Source of the DNA: Saccoglossus kowalevskii
Taxonomy: Eukaryota > Hemichordata > Enteropneusta > Harrimaniidae
Reading direction: 5' to 3'
Assembly (NCBI RefSeq): GCF_000003605.2
Contig: NW_003142809.1
Coordinates: forward strand, 212,157 to 226,731
DNA length: 14,575 nucleotides
Part shown: positions 1 through 9,689 of the stretch, in pieces
Layout: each line of letters starts with the position of its first letter
Position numbering within the stretch: the stretch's first letter is position 1
Notes under the pieces: model-generated
Databases searched by the model: none
Seen by the model: the letters and a program-made list of their open reading frames with translations, nothing else
Told to the model about the DNA's origin: nothing
Translations under genes and position numbers: made by a program

Positions 1-91
1 ACTTGAACAAAGCGTTTCAATTTATTTTGGCTTCATACTTGACTGTATGGTCTTTGAACGATGTTGTATTTTCTTTGGACGATGTTGTTAG

Positions 92-635
92 GAACGGACG
101 GATGCTGGAAACCAAAATTACAGACCTTGTCAAAAAGTGAGTCATATGATCCACCTATAATGAGGTACCTAAGAATCCTACTGAGCATGTGCCGTAACTT
201 GTTACGTGTATGTGTCTTTTACAGAATGTCGACCACGAAGGGCCGTTGAGGGCACCATTCGACAAAAGTGAGCCCAGTTGTACGCTTGAAACTGGACCAA
301 GAAAACGCGAACCGAGCTGTTTGCCTGTGAAATCATCGATAGACAAGTCGGCTGACAACGGTACAGACAGCACGGAAATTGACCATATTTACGATATTAT
401 CAAACAAGAACATTCCAAAAACAAATATGACATCACTACCTATGACGTAGAAGATGTACACGAATCTCTTGTAAACAGCGCAGGCGCACTGCACAGCAAT
501 TTACAGGCGCTTCACGAGGAGATGATTGACACGCGGCTGACGCAGGAACGAGGCTGGATAAATTTAGAGTTTGAGTGGAATGACTTAGTTTCGACGATTG
601 GAGGGTTGGTGGAGGAAAGAAGCAACCTACATTAA
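92..635 (+). CDS. 3' end of a multi-exon protein-coding gene, product not recognised (exons 92-136 and 225-635)
   Basis: The large exon encodes 136 residues ending at TAA 633-635. It opens after a textbook acceptor (TGTCTTTTACAG, ending at 224). The short exon 92-136 sits between a pyrimidine-rich acceptor (ending TTAG at 91) and a strong donor (GTGAGT at 137). It carries exactly 15 codons, so it joins the large exon in frame. The visible 151 residues are hydrophilic at the start (Lys, Glu, Pro, Ser, with a few Cys). The second half looks like amphipathic helix, with segments such as DHIYDIIKQEHSKNK and NLQALHEEMIDTRL, so a coiled-coil or scaffold role is conceivable but not shown. Codon choice in 360-630 is typical of real coding DNA. 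The 5' part of the gene lies outside the window. The frame running 1-136 in another phase is also open, so the upstream exon boundary is less certain than the terminal exon. No known domain was recognised. Confidence 0.68.
137..224 (+). other. Short intron of the plus-strand gene
   Basis: This 88-bp interval starts with the donor GTGAGT and ends with TTTTACAG after a T-rich tract. Both ends fit the animal splice consensus, and removing it keeps the exon 92-136 frame continuous with the 225-635 frame. Confidence 0.65.
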
Positions 636-714
636 CAACTCGAACCACTTTGAGTTGTGCATGGTTCGTTAGCACAGTTGTTCATTGAAAGGTTTGTAAT
701 TAGTTTCAATGAAC
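635..714 (+). promoter_or_regulatory. Tandem hairpins in the 3'UTR directly after the stop codon
   Basis: ACAACTC (635-641) pairs with GAGTTGT (652-658). In competition, CGAACCA (641-647) pairs with TGGTTCG (662-668), which gives either two exclusive hairpins or a strained pseudoknot-like arrangement. A second, stronger hairpin follows: GTTCATTGAAA (680-690) is the perfect 11-base reverse complement of TTTCAATGAAC (704-714), with a 13-nt loop. These pairings are read directly. A role in mRNA stability or protein binding is inference. Confidence 0.5.
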
Positions 715-845
715 TTATATTTCCCAGGTTTCGCCGTTTTACCACAACCTTGCCATTTATCAAGCAATATTGATTTTAACAACCTAATTTGTACAAACGT
801 TTGTCAACAATTTTTAAAGATCATCTTATGTGTTCATCTTTGAGA

Positions 846-851
846 AATAAA
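846..851 (+). terminator. Poly(A) signal AATAAA of the plus-strand gene
   Basis: A canonical AATAAA lies 210 bp past the stop codon at 633-635, giving a 3'UTR of about 230-250 nt if cleavage is 10-30 nt downstream. A second AATAAA at 981-986 could serve as a distal alternative. Confidence 0.6.
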
Positions 852-1761
852 CACCCATATTTTCAGCACTGCTTAACATACGGAATCAGCGATTTGCGAA
901 AATGAAATAGTTGTATACAAGTCTCCTGCATACAAGAAAAGCATATATTTTGACCACAAAAAAGACTTTACTCAGTGTTGAATAAAGCTATGAGTGACAT
1001 CAATCAGCCCAGCTTTGATCGGTTGCAAAAGCTTAAATACGAAATTTAGTTCTTTTGTCCCTTGACGCACCTGTGGCTATTTTTGAAAAAGAGCTGTGCT
1101 TTTATTCGAATAGCATTACTAACAAACGTACAATTTGTTTAATGTTAAAAAACTGTTTTACCTTGAAATTTAAAGTTCTCTCAATTTCTCTTAGTGGGTG
1201 GCTGCGAAATATTCCTATATCACTTACTCATTTGACTGGATTCTTCCGTCAATATTTGTATGCGAAATTCGGTAATTTGTGACGAAGACGAGTCTATATG
1301 CTAATTAGCGTACAGTGAGACTGGAGTTGTTTAGAATCATCCGTCACATGCAAGTTATGCTCAAGACACCAGGGCTGAGAATCAGAATGCTCACTGTGAG
1401 TTGACATCAAACAAGAATTAAATGATTTAATGAAATCATAATCAATAACAATTACATTCTGACAAAACAGCAACTTATACAATGAATCACAAGTCACTCA
1501 GTCGTTAGAAAACTTAATTTGGCATTCACAATTCTTAAAATTTGATCATTTTCGCTCGATAATGTACATTTGCCCACTCAAATAAGGTAATTGATCACCT
1601 ATATATGAGCAAATACTCATTCCCGGATATGTTAGCGACAAATTGTTTTAAATATTTACAATGCTCAGAAACGGGTAATTGTTCAAGTTGGTAAAATCGT
1701 GCGCAGTTATTTTAAAAAGTTACAATTCTTCGTCGTAATACAAAACCAAGAATGTTTGTCA
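852..1761. other. Intergenic stretch between two convergent genes, no gene seen
   Basis: The sequence is AT-rich and carries only short chance reading frames (for example 1055-1282) with no splice or codon support. It separates the 3' end of the plus-strand gene from the 3' end of the minus-strand gene. The plus-strand AATAAA at 981-986 is the only signal I would tie to a transcript. Confidence 0.5.
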
Positions 1762-1767
1762 TTTATT
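1762..1767 (-). terminator. Candidate poly(A) signal of the minus-strand gene
   Basis: TTTATT on the plus strand is AATAAA on the minus strand. It is the first such hexamer I see downstream of the TAG stop (2278-2276), giving a 3'UTR of about 500 nt. A U/G-rich stretch follows on the minus strand near 1745-1725, as expected past a cleavage site. Confidence 0.45.
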
Positions 1768-2090
1768 CATAATAATATTGATAAATATACGTACTTTGAA
1801 TTATGTCGTATCGATGCAAGATTAAAATTATAATTAAATATAATTTTATGTTACTTGTATCGGGATTGTATTGTCTTATAAACAAGAAATATTGAAATGT
1901 TCAATAAAATCTAAAATAAGAAGCTATTTGATACACTTGTAATAATGTGCGATGGGAAGACCAATAATAAATACATACATGTAATATGTCCATAAACCTG
2001 AAATATAGCCAAGTAGAAACGTTGATAATGTCTATGGTATGATTTTCTGGCGTACAGCGAAGGTTACACTGAAATCGGTATGTACGGACG

Positions 2091-2227
2091 ACTTACCCCC
2101 CTCCCCACTTGGTGGCGTTTGCGATTAAATATTTACAGCTCTTCGCCTGTTCCAATCAGTGCTATTATATATACTAGTATGTCTTGAGTGTGATTTACGG
2201 CGTGGTTGAAATTACCCCCCCCCCTCC
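2091..2227 (-). repeat. Two C-rich (minus-strand G-rich) tracts in the 3'UTR
   Basis: ACTTACCCCCCTCCCC (2091-2106) and ATTACCCCCCCCCCTCC (2211-2227) share the pattern TTACn-TCC and lie about 120 bp apart inside the predicted 3'UTR of the minus-strand gene. In the RNA they would be G-runs ending in GGUAA. Too few separate G-runs are present for a standard four-tract quadruplex. Confidence 0.4.
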
Positions 2228-2275
2228 AATATAGTCACCATAGCCGCCTTCGCATGCCATATGCTTGTCCCTGAT

Positions 2276-3251
2276 CTAGGTATGAGAGGTGTTTTCTATG
2301 GGTTGTTTTTGATTCGCTAGGAATTCTTTGTGTCCCTCTTCAGTTCGATACTGGTTGCCAGTGACAACGGTGTCCATGGCCAACGGTGTCGCAGCCCGTC
2401 GTCGTACCAGCGACTTAGATTTTGCCAATGCTTTCATTTCGTTTTTAATGAACTTCTTGATATGTGATATCCTCTTGGCCGCTTCGGCTCGTGTTTTATC
2501 GTCTTTTCGATTTCCTCCTGTCGATTTGCCCTGAACTCCTAAGATATCTTTCCGCGTATTCGCTTTGGCAACTTCGTTCGAATCATTGGTATTGCTGCTG
2601 TAAAATGTACACAGTCCGATTCGGACGGGCATCTCAGGCTTTTGTTCCCGTCTTCGTCTTTGCCCCTCCCGTTCCGGATCTTCGGCGTTAGTGCCCATTT
2701 CAAGCGACCCGGCACTACGGACCGAATAGATATGTGCCAAATATTCCTGCATGCTTCTCCCTGGAGATGTCTGCCATAGTCGATACGGGATCGGTTTGGG
2801 AGGAACCACTATCGTGTCCTTCGTAACTTCACCAGCTACACTGTTAGCTGAGCTGCCTTCGCTGCCAGCAGACCTCGTCTCAATAGATATCCCCTGGTAT
2901 CCAACGGGGTAAAGTTCCCCATTGAGTACCGGGGGTAGGCTCCTTCGTTTCTTTCCCGTCAACTCCCTGTAGTCATCAACCAAATGTCCTGGCAACGTAA
3001 AGCTTGTGTAATGACACTGTCGGACATCTGGTAAAATTACATTCGTGTCAGATCGCATTGAGTCTTTTTTCCGGCTGTCTAAAAAAAACTGCGGTATTCC
3101 TTGTTCAATCTTCGGCAACACTAAGTCGTCTGTCTTTCGTGCTGTCGACTGATTTCTCGTTGGTGCCAAATTTACAGTCACCGGCTTTCTTGTAACAGAA
3201 ATGGAGAGGTTGCTTTCTTGACTGTCGGACTCATCACTCTCTCCCAAGCCA
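2276..3251 (-). CDS. Terminal coding exon of the minus-strand gene, product not recognised
   Basis: The exon opens after a good acceptor (minus-strand TTCATTTTATAG, ending at 3252) and stops at TAG 2278-2276. The frame can be extended back to a TTG at 3247 but has no ATG there, so this is an internal reading frame entered by splicing. Its first base completes a codon begun in the previous exon. It encodes 324 residues: an acidic, Ser-rich start (GESDESDSQES), then low-complexity polar sequence with Pro-rich patches (SLPPVLNGELYP, VVPPKPIPYRLW), basic clusters (KKRRS at about residue 277 of the joined model, RRRREQK at about 375), and a Lys/Ala-rich helix at about 429-462. No membrane segment is seen. 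It appears mostly disordered, with short conserved-looking motifs. The family is not recognised; a cytoskeletal, ciliary or nuclear role would be speculation. Confidence 0.7.
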
Positions 3252-4270
3252 CTATAAAATGAACAAAATATTAAAAAATATTATTTGGGGATTGTTAACT
3301 TTTGTTCAACAGTTCTTTGTATAATTATGACAATACATTAGAAATACACGTAACGGGTTGGTTAATATCCCACATTGGATATTTAGAGTTATAACGAGAA
3401 ATACTGATAGAAAGTATCACGGGACATTTTATGCTGATCAAAAGTAACGTTTTGCTTAGACTAGATATGGATAAACACTGTCCTTGTAAATACATCTCAA
3501 CTAGACCATTACCTTCCATGACTGGACTAAATATTATCATCGTTATTTATACTCATAATAATATATTAGTTTACAGACCCCGCTTGTTTATCTATGGCTG
3601 TAAGCACCATGGTATTGGGAGCCAAACCATGAGTTAACGATGACGGCGTCGAGTTAATCCTCATTGTAGTCCACGTTATAACAGTTATTTTTTGGGTAAA
3701 CATGGAGGAAAGCTGTCATTCTTTTCCACTGAACCATTCAGTCAGCTTTATTTCTTTTGAAGATGCGGAATGCCATTGGTCACGGGGTGCTTACGCCAAA
3801 TTTTATTTAATTTTGTCAGATATTTGCATTGACATTAATATCAACTTTTTAAATCATAGAACTTACAGTTGTCACACTGAAAACTGCCTAATGTCGTGCA
3901 TTTGTTCCAAACTATATAATGACGCGTTTAAAAGAAGGAAAAAAAGCTCGAATTCTTACGAAACGATAAATGTTTGATACGCTACCCACTTTCACTGCCC
4001 CGTGTCGTAAACACGGGCAGATTTATTGGCATAGCAACTGCAGCTATAAACACACAGTGTGACAGGTGTTCAGAAATCAAGCCGCGAGTATGGACCGGAA
4101 GAGTACGATTAGTAGGCCCTTCTGTATGATCGCCTTCAAACTCCATTCAGCCGTGACGCGGACTAAATTGACATTGAATGTTTAACCTATTATCTACGAT
4201 GATGTCTTCCGTTATTCGCAAAGGTTACGCAATTTACGTCACCCGAGCGGGCCTCACTTTATGGCCGTAA

Positions 4271-4291
4271 GTAGCTATCCCGTAGCTATCC
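4271..4291. repeat. Short tandem duplication, two copies of GTAGCTATCC
   Basis: GTAGCTATCC occurs at 4271-4280 and again at 4282-4291, one base apart. It is a simple two-copy direct repeat with no visible function. Confidence 0.6.
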
Positions 4292-4764
4292 ACTACTTTA
4301 GTAAAGATGCAATGTGCGCCCTAAATTTACGTGTATTCTGAGCGCATGGAAGCTCACTAGACTTTCCATTGTTGAAACAACAGCGTTTTAGCTTTACGAT
4401 TTAGGTTACTTTTTTTAACAAGATGTAAAATCAAACAAAATTGTTTTAACAAGTACTCAAAAATACCGCCGACATTCAGAACACCCACTCAATAATGTTC
4501 TTGGCTAATACACTTTTGGAACAGGAATTTTGTGATTGGCTGTTACTCGAACTACCTGAATATTAGATTACACATTTTCCAATTCAAAATGGTAGCCAAC
4601 CTGAAATTAGGGCTTATCACTACGGGAATTCCTATTCATCGTTTCCATAAAAACAAGTTCGGACAACCCTTTTTTATTTACACTTTCAGACGGAACCTTT
4701 CACTCAAAATATCCAGTATTTGTAATGTTTTCGACCCTTCCACATATTTCACTAGTTAACCGCC

Positions 4765-4797
4765 TTTATCCTTAAAAAAATATTCGATAAGGATAAA
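4765..4797. repeat. Perfect 10-bp inverted repeat with 13-nt loop
   Basis: TTTATCCTTA (4765-4774) is the reverse complement of TAAGGATAAA (4788-4797). The loop is A/T-rich and an A-run follows. It can form a cruciform or RNA hairpin but is too short for a microRNA precursor. Confidence 0.6.
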
Positions 4798-5190
4798 AAA
4801 AAAAGCTGCAGCCATCATGCTACAACTACGACATAAATCTCATCACTAGTTCTATATTGTAGTTTTCACAGGTATAACTACTGAATATAGTATCTCAATA
4901 CACAATAAGATCTGAATATCGACGTCAAGGTCGCGGTGACCCGATGACATATATCACAAGAACGCTGTTAACGAACACATGTCGCGAAGAAAACATAATC
5001 TAGTCTATTGATTCCTTCAGAAACAAACGCCTCGACGATCGAATACGTTTCATAGATCATTCAGTGTGCAGTATACCCTATAGTCGTGTCAATATAAACG
5101 TGCTGTATGATGAATATTAAGTCATTTATACATTTCTACTTCGCGAGTAAACGCGACTTATGGTGTAGCGGCGGCGTCACGAGTATCTAG

Positions 5191-5243
5191 GACTTGGCAT
5201 AGTCACGATGACGTAAGGAGTACACGTGACTTGGCGTAGTGAC
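5191..5243. repeat. Imperfect 16-bp direct repeat around a TGACGTAA/CACGTG pair
   Basis: GACTTGGCATAGTCAC (5191-5206) and GACTTGGCGTAGTGAC (5228-5243) match at 14 of 16 positions, 37 bp apart. Between and overlapping them lie TGACGTAA (5209-5216) and CACGTG (5223-5228), both known types of bZIP and bHLH sites. Confidence 0.5.
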
Positions 5244-6216
5244 ATAATGTGGCTGTCTGCACAAGGAATCACAAATATGAGCAGGATCAGAAAGCGTTTT
5301 TATCGTGTCTATCACCATTTTGCTAGGCAACGGAAAACATTTTTCAAAAAATGTTCACTATCCCCCGTTCCTCCCTCTACGCCCCCGAATATGACCACTT
5401 CTAACAGTGGCGTCATTGATTTAGGTGAAGTTCAATTGTACATCATTATTGGCACTTTAATACTTCCGAGACTTGCACGATGAGCTTACGAATTAAAGAT
5501 GCCCTCATAATTAACTAATAATAAAAATGATTCACACTCATAATAATATGATAATTTATGCATAATTTAAGCATACCACCTGACGCTCACCTGTTCTTAA
5601 GAGGTTTTGTCGACAACACTGTATCTAGTGTTTCAAACAGAAATCTGAAAAGCAAAATAGTATAGGTTGAAATTAGTAGCTGTGGTCGAAAATTTAAACA
5701 ATACGTACAGTGGGCACTTCATACAGTATATAATAAATACAATCTATCACAATGGTAACTTGAGATATTGCTATTCATATTTCATATATTCTCGACTACT
5801 CGAACAATTCAGATGTTATAAACATATTCTTTTAGAGTTATTTTTTTCGGCAGCAATATAATCGTCTACAAACACATGAATACATGAACGTCAATCAAAC
5901 AGAATACAGACTATATCGCCCATCAATTCCGCGCCATGGATCTAAACAGCCGTAAAGAACGATCATATTATTCGCAAATATGGCTGCATTTAATTTTCTT
6001 CTAAATATAAACTGCATATTAAATCCTTTGTCATATTGCCTCAAATAATAAATATATTTCGCTGTTAAACCACCAAGTACAGTATATTACTATCCCTGTC
6101 ATCATTTTAGATGTCGTTGGACATTAAATTGTAATCGACCTTGATGAGCACCTGTGACAGATATGTTGCCATAGTGATCGGAGACAACAAATGCATGTAT
6201 TACCATCGCAAATAGT

Positions 6217-6224
6217 TATAAATA
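6217..6224 (+). promoter_or_regulatory. TATA-like element upstream of an orphan reading frame
   Basis: TATAAATA lies 54 bp upstream of the ATG at 6271 and 31 bp upstream of the X-box at 6248. In AT-rich DNA such a match is common, so this is weak evidence alone. Confidence 0.2.
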
Positions 6225-6247
6225 TTACCATTAATTGGTGCGTTTTT

Positions 6248-6261
6248 ATTGTCATGGTAAC
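6248..6261 (+). promoter_or_regulatory. X-box (RFX-type) motif ATTGTCATGGTAAC
   Basis: It fits the RFX X-box consensus RYYNYY-N(1-3)-RRNRAC at every defined position, with the favoured AT spacer. It ends nine bases before the ATG of the orphan frame at 6271. Confidence 0.45.
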
Positions 6262-6270
6262 GGAAAGTTA

Positions 6271-6420
6271 ATGTTTGAACGAGAGAAAGTAAAACGTGCC
6301 AAACGCGTGCTTTCTCGTGTGATAGATAATTTGAACGAATACGCGATCTCCAGCAACGAAGCGCGCTTCCGTGGCGTCAAATTAAACGTCAATGCATCAG
6401 AGCAACGCCGTTTAATGTGA
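6271..6420 (+). CDS. Orphan 49-codon reading frame with coding-like composition (possible exon or exon relic)
   Basis: The frame runs from ATG 6271 to TGA 6418-6420. It is richer in G+C than the flanks and uses varied codons (CGC, GTG, TCC, AGC, AAC) unlike the surrounding intron. The predicted peptide is basic at the start and forms a good amphipathic helix (KRAKRVLSRVIDNLNEY), followed by NEARFRGVKLN. That order, a helix ending in an IxDN-like turn and then xxFRxxxLxN, resembles the core of PUB domains as in peptide:N-glycanase, but this is by eye only. The ATG context is poor (T at -3) and no strong splice donor lies inside, so it could be a lone micro-ORF, a decayed exon or chance. It lies in antisense orientation within the large intron, just after an X-box and a TATA-like element. 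Confidence 0.3.
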   Translation: MFEREKVKRAKRVLSRVIDNLNEYAISSNEARFRGVKLNVNASEQRRLM

Positions 6421-7096
6421 TGTCACTTTCTGGTTGTGCAATAGTTCCTCGTTAGAATACAGTAAACATCTCAAAAACGACATTTGTATCAAAGGAGTAA
6501 ACAATCGTGATGTGGAGGAAAAACTTTCCTTTCACACAATTACGTCACAGAGAAGCATTTCGTCTTTAGAGCAACTGGCATGATGATGTTGTGGTGATTG
6601 GTGTCTAAAAAGACAATAATCCCGGGTTTAATAATATATGCAAAAAATAAGATGTCCTTGTCACACGATTTATTTATATGGAGGTAAACATTTTTTGAAT
6701 ACCAATTTTAGGCTGAGAATTGTAGTTCGGAAAAATTCAGGGGTTGAAAATAACCCTGCAACAGTACTGTATATCGCACGTGACCAATTATCATTTTGGT
6801 GTACGTGGAGTTGCGTGTCAATTCATTCAGTGTTATATTGTAAGATGGCATTGACATTTATGTATATTTAAGTTCTAATAACTCTAACGTTGCCAAATAT
6901 TTCTATTTTATAATAAACTAAAGAAATGTAAAGCTCGTCATTTATTTTCAGATTTTTAATCAGTTCGCAATAGCATACATTTTCTAATGACTAGGGTATT
7001 GAGACACTTCATCAGTTGATATTGTTTTTCTGGAATTTCTTTTGCGTACCGTAAAGGCATAATGGATTTTAGTGCGTGGTCTCACGCTTCGGACTT

Positions 7097-7110
7097 GTTG
7101 TCATGGTAAC
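7097..7110 (+). promoter_or_regulatory. X-box (RFX-type) motif GTTGTCATGGTAAC
   Basis: It is a full match to the RFX X-box consensus with AT spacer, and shares its last 12 bases with the site at 6248-6261. A one-mismatch relative, GTTGTCAAGGTTAC, lies at 7223-7236. Confidence 0.5.
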
Positions 7111-7244
7111 GCGAAGAATGGCTTCCGCACTCGGATGGTGTTTTAAATAGGGAATTGCTATTCTTCCTGAAATTAGTACATTGTTATGCAATGTCTGTAT
7201 TTGTGATATTATGTCTCAACTTGTTGTCAAGGTTACTGTGTCTT

Positions 7245-7288
7245 GTGTTGGAGCAACAACGGTCACGTGTTGGAGCAACAACGGTCAC
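7245..7288. repeat. Exact tandem duplication of a 22-bp unit carrying an E-box junction
   Basis: GTGTTGGAGCAACAACGGTC plus AC is present twice in direct succession (7245-7266 and 7267-7288). Each copy's end creates CACGTG (7264-7269 and 7286-7291). It lies about 80 bp before the 39-bp minisatellite but has an unrelated unit. Confidence 0.85.
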
Positions 7289-7370
7289 GTGATGGCTGTG
7301 GCATGCTATGCTATGCACACAAAGCCATGGTTTGCCCATAGATCTACAGAAAGGCTCTGTCAGTTACACG

Positions 7371-8296
7371 GGTCGAGTTTTAATGAGTTATGTACAGTGT
7401 GACGAAATAGGGAGCAATTTATAATGATATGGACATTGTGACGAAATATGGAGCAATTTATAATGATATGCACAATGTGACGAAATATGGAGCAATTTAT
7501 AATGATATGCACAATGTGACGAAATAGGGAGCAATTTATAATGATATGCGCATTGTGACGAAATATGGTGCAATTTTTAATGATATGGACATTGTGACGA
7601 AATAGGAAGCAATTTATAATGATATGCAGACTGTGACGAAATATGGAGCAAATTATAATGATATGCATATTGTGACGAAATAGGGAGCAATTTATAATGA
7701 TATGGACATTGTGACGAAATAGGGAGCAATTTATAATGATATGCACACTGTGACGAAATAGGGAGCAATTTATAATGATATGCAGACTGTGACGAAATAG
7801 GGAGCAATTTATAATGATATGCACACTGTGACGAAATAGGAAGCGCGTTTTCAATATGATATACACACTGTGACGAAATATGGAACGCGTTTTAATGATA
7901 TGCACATTGTGACGAAATAGGAAGCAATTTATAATGATATGCAGACTGTGACGAAATAGTGAGCGAATTTTAATGATATGCAGATTGTGACGAAATAAGA
8001 AGCAATTTATAATGATGTGCACACTGTGACGAAATAGGAAGCGCGTTTTAATGATATGCTCATTGTGTCGAAATAGGAAGCGCGTTTTAATGATATGCAC
8101 ACTGTGACGAAATAGGGAGTGAGTTTTAATGATATGCACATTGTGACGAAATAGGGAGCAATTTATAATGATATGCAGACTGTGACGAAATAGTGAGCGA
8201 ATTTTAATGATATGCAGATTGTGACGAAATAGGAAGCAATTTATAATAATGTGCACACTGTGACGAAATAGGGGGCGAGTTTTAATGATATGCGCA
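7371..8296. repeat. Minisatellite: about 23 copies of a 39-bp unit
   Basis: The core GACGAAAT recurs every 39 bp from 7401 to 8262 (for example 7401, 7440, 7479, 7518), with one 42-bp spacing at 7830-7872. Typical unit parts are GACGAAATAGGGAGCAATTT then ATAATGATATGCACATTGT. A degenerate partial copy precedes the first full one at 7371-7400. Variants fall into types by the middle segment: AGCAATTTATAATG, AGCGCGTTTTAATG, AGCGAATTTTAATG and AGTGAGTTTTAATG. Copies in 7830-8066 and 8067-8296 follow the same six-unit order, a higher-order duplication. Because 39 is a multiple of three, minus-strand frames stay open for up to 298 codons (8256-7360, a 13-residue repeat like HIIINCSLFRHNV), but this starts at GTG and is most likely a by-product. 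Confidence 0.95.
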
Positions 8297-9270
8297 GGGC
8301 AATGAGACGTGGCACTTTTGCAATGTATTGCACTATCTATTAAATTTAAAACGAAGTCAACGTCGAGAAAAAATACCTACCGGTTGCGGCGATAAACACA
8401 TTTATTGCCCCGAAAAAGAAGAAATATAAACGTAAACAAATTGTACAATGCATTATGGACAATAACGACGCTAATTTGTTGCTATCCATGGAGTTCGCAA
8501 CCTAAGTATTGCCATTCATTATTAAAACGCATCGATTATGGTAAAAGCAATGTCCGTTGAGATTGTCTCATCTAGGCGAACTTGTCTTGATAATAATGAC
8601 GGATTGTTTATGATTGATATTCTTTTCATAAAAATATTCAAATAGCTTTAGATGGTACGAGTACAATGACCGTGAAGGAAATAATGCTAGTACACTAATC
8701 TGACATATGGCGAACAGTTCGTCGTCGGTAATCCCCTCACGTGCGTACCTAACCTTTACGAATGTAATTTACATAATTTAATTTCATTTTGTAGGTTCGT
8801 GTTCATTACATACTATTCCGTGATGTATTTGGGGACCAGCTAGTGCAGCGTAGCGAGATGCTCATCTGCTAACAGTGGCGAGGCGTTTTAGTTGAATTCT
8901 CGTGTTGTATGTTTTATTTTCATAATATACACGTGATTTATATTACAAAAAAATAGCATGTTGCTTCCCGCGATAGTTCGAATTCTGGAGACAAATTAAA
9001 ACAGGTTTCCTAAATTTAAAACGTGTTTCCTGTTGATTACGTGCATGTACATTTTCGAGAATAGGGCGATATATAAGCAGGATTTCATTTCCGCTTTGGT
9101 AATGAAACGTATCAACGACTGTCACTCGGGATATTAACAACTGCTACTCCATGGGGAACGTGTTCATCCTACTCGTACATCAAAGACACTTTCTCCGACA
9201 CGATCTGACACCGTCAGTTGAAAGTGATCGAAGGAGAAGGCGTGCGGAAATTATCGTCTCAGTCACCAGC

Positions 9271-9284
9271 GTTGCCAAGACAAC
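9271..9284 (+). promoter_or_regulatory. X-box-like motif GTTGCCAAGACAAC
   Basis: It fits RYYNYY-NN-RRNRAC with an AA spacer. The right half continues into CAACATGGAAAC, which offers a second overlapping right half-site. Confidence 0.4.
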
Positions 9285-9656
9285 ATGGAAACATAACTAT
9301 AGTACATAGATGACAAAAAAAAGGTTTGAGAATCTTCAACGCAGGGAAACGCCTGGTAAATCTGTCATTAGTTATCCTGTATCAATCATGATAATATCCA
9401 AAGTAGGATACTGTGTCGTTGCACGTTTCTATTTTCAGAAACATAAGTGGTGACACAAATATAAAAACATACTCATCAAAATGCGTCCAGTAATTAACGT
9501 TATCATACACAGCTGAAGGAAATTTCAACTTATTATTTATGATCATAAACATTTTCTATTGGAAGAAATATAATGATTTCCTTTTATTTTGCTGGATACG
9601 ATTTTGTTGAATCTTGCGCTTATGCGTTGCCATGCGTTGTTACATAAACCCAAACT

Positions 9657-9689
9657 GTTACCACAACAACTACCTGTTGCCATAGAAAC
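9657..9689 (+). promoter_or_regulatory. Paired X-box motifs GTTACCACAACAAC and GTTGCCATAGAAAC
   Basis: Two consensus matches lie at 9657-9670 (AC spacer) and 9676-9689 (AT spacer), five bases apart. A left half-site, GTTGCCATGC, lies just upstream at 9626-9635. The second is close to the strong metazoan form GTTGCCATGGAAAC. Such pairing resembles RFX-bound elements of ciliary genes; binding here is inferred. Confidence 0.5.

Noticed and set aside
633-653. Programmed stop readthrough at TAA-CAACTC (close to the CARYYA context) with a downstream hairpin
   Set aside because: Readthrough would add only five residues before TGA, so a functional extension is unlikely.
3702-3977. 91-codon plus-strand frame
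   Set aside because: Composition matches the surrounding intron and codon use is random-looking; no splice sites or domain.
5226-5483. 85-codon plus-strand frame
   Set aside because: Begins at GTG, contains a Pro/Thr patch only, and has no supporting signals; the region is better explained by the repeat and motif pair at 5191-5243.
7360-8256. 298-codon minus-strand frame as a real repeat protein
   Set aside because: It starts at GTG, lies wholly in a 39-bp tandem array inside an intron, and openness follows from the unit being a multiple of three. Kept only as a finding to test.
7371-8296. CRISPR array
   Set aside because: Units are contiguous with no unique spacers, and the context is eukaryotic.
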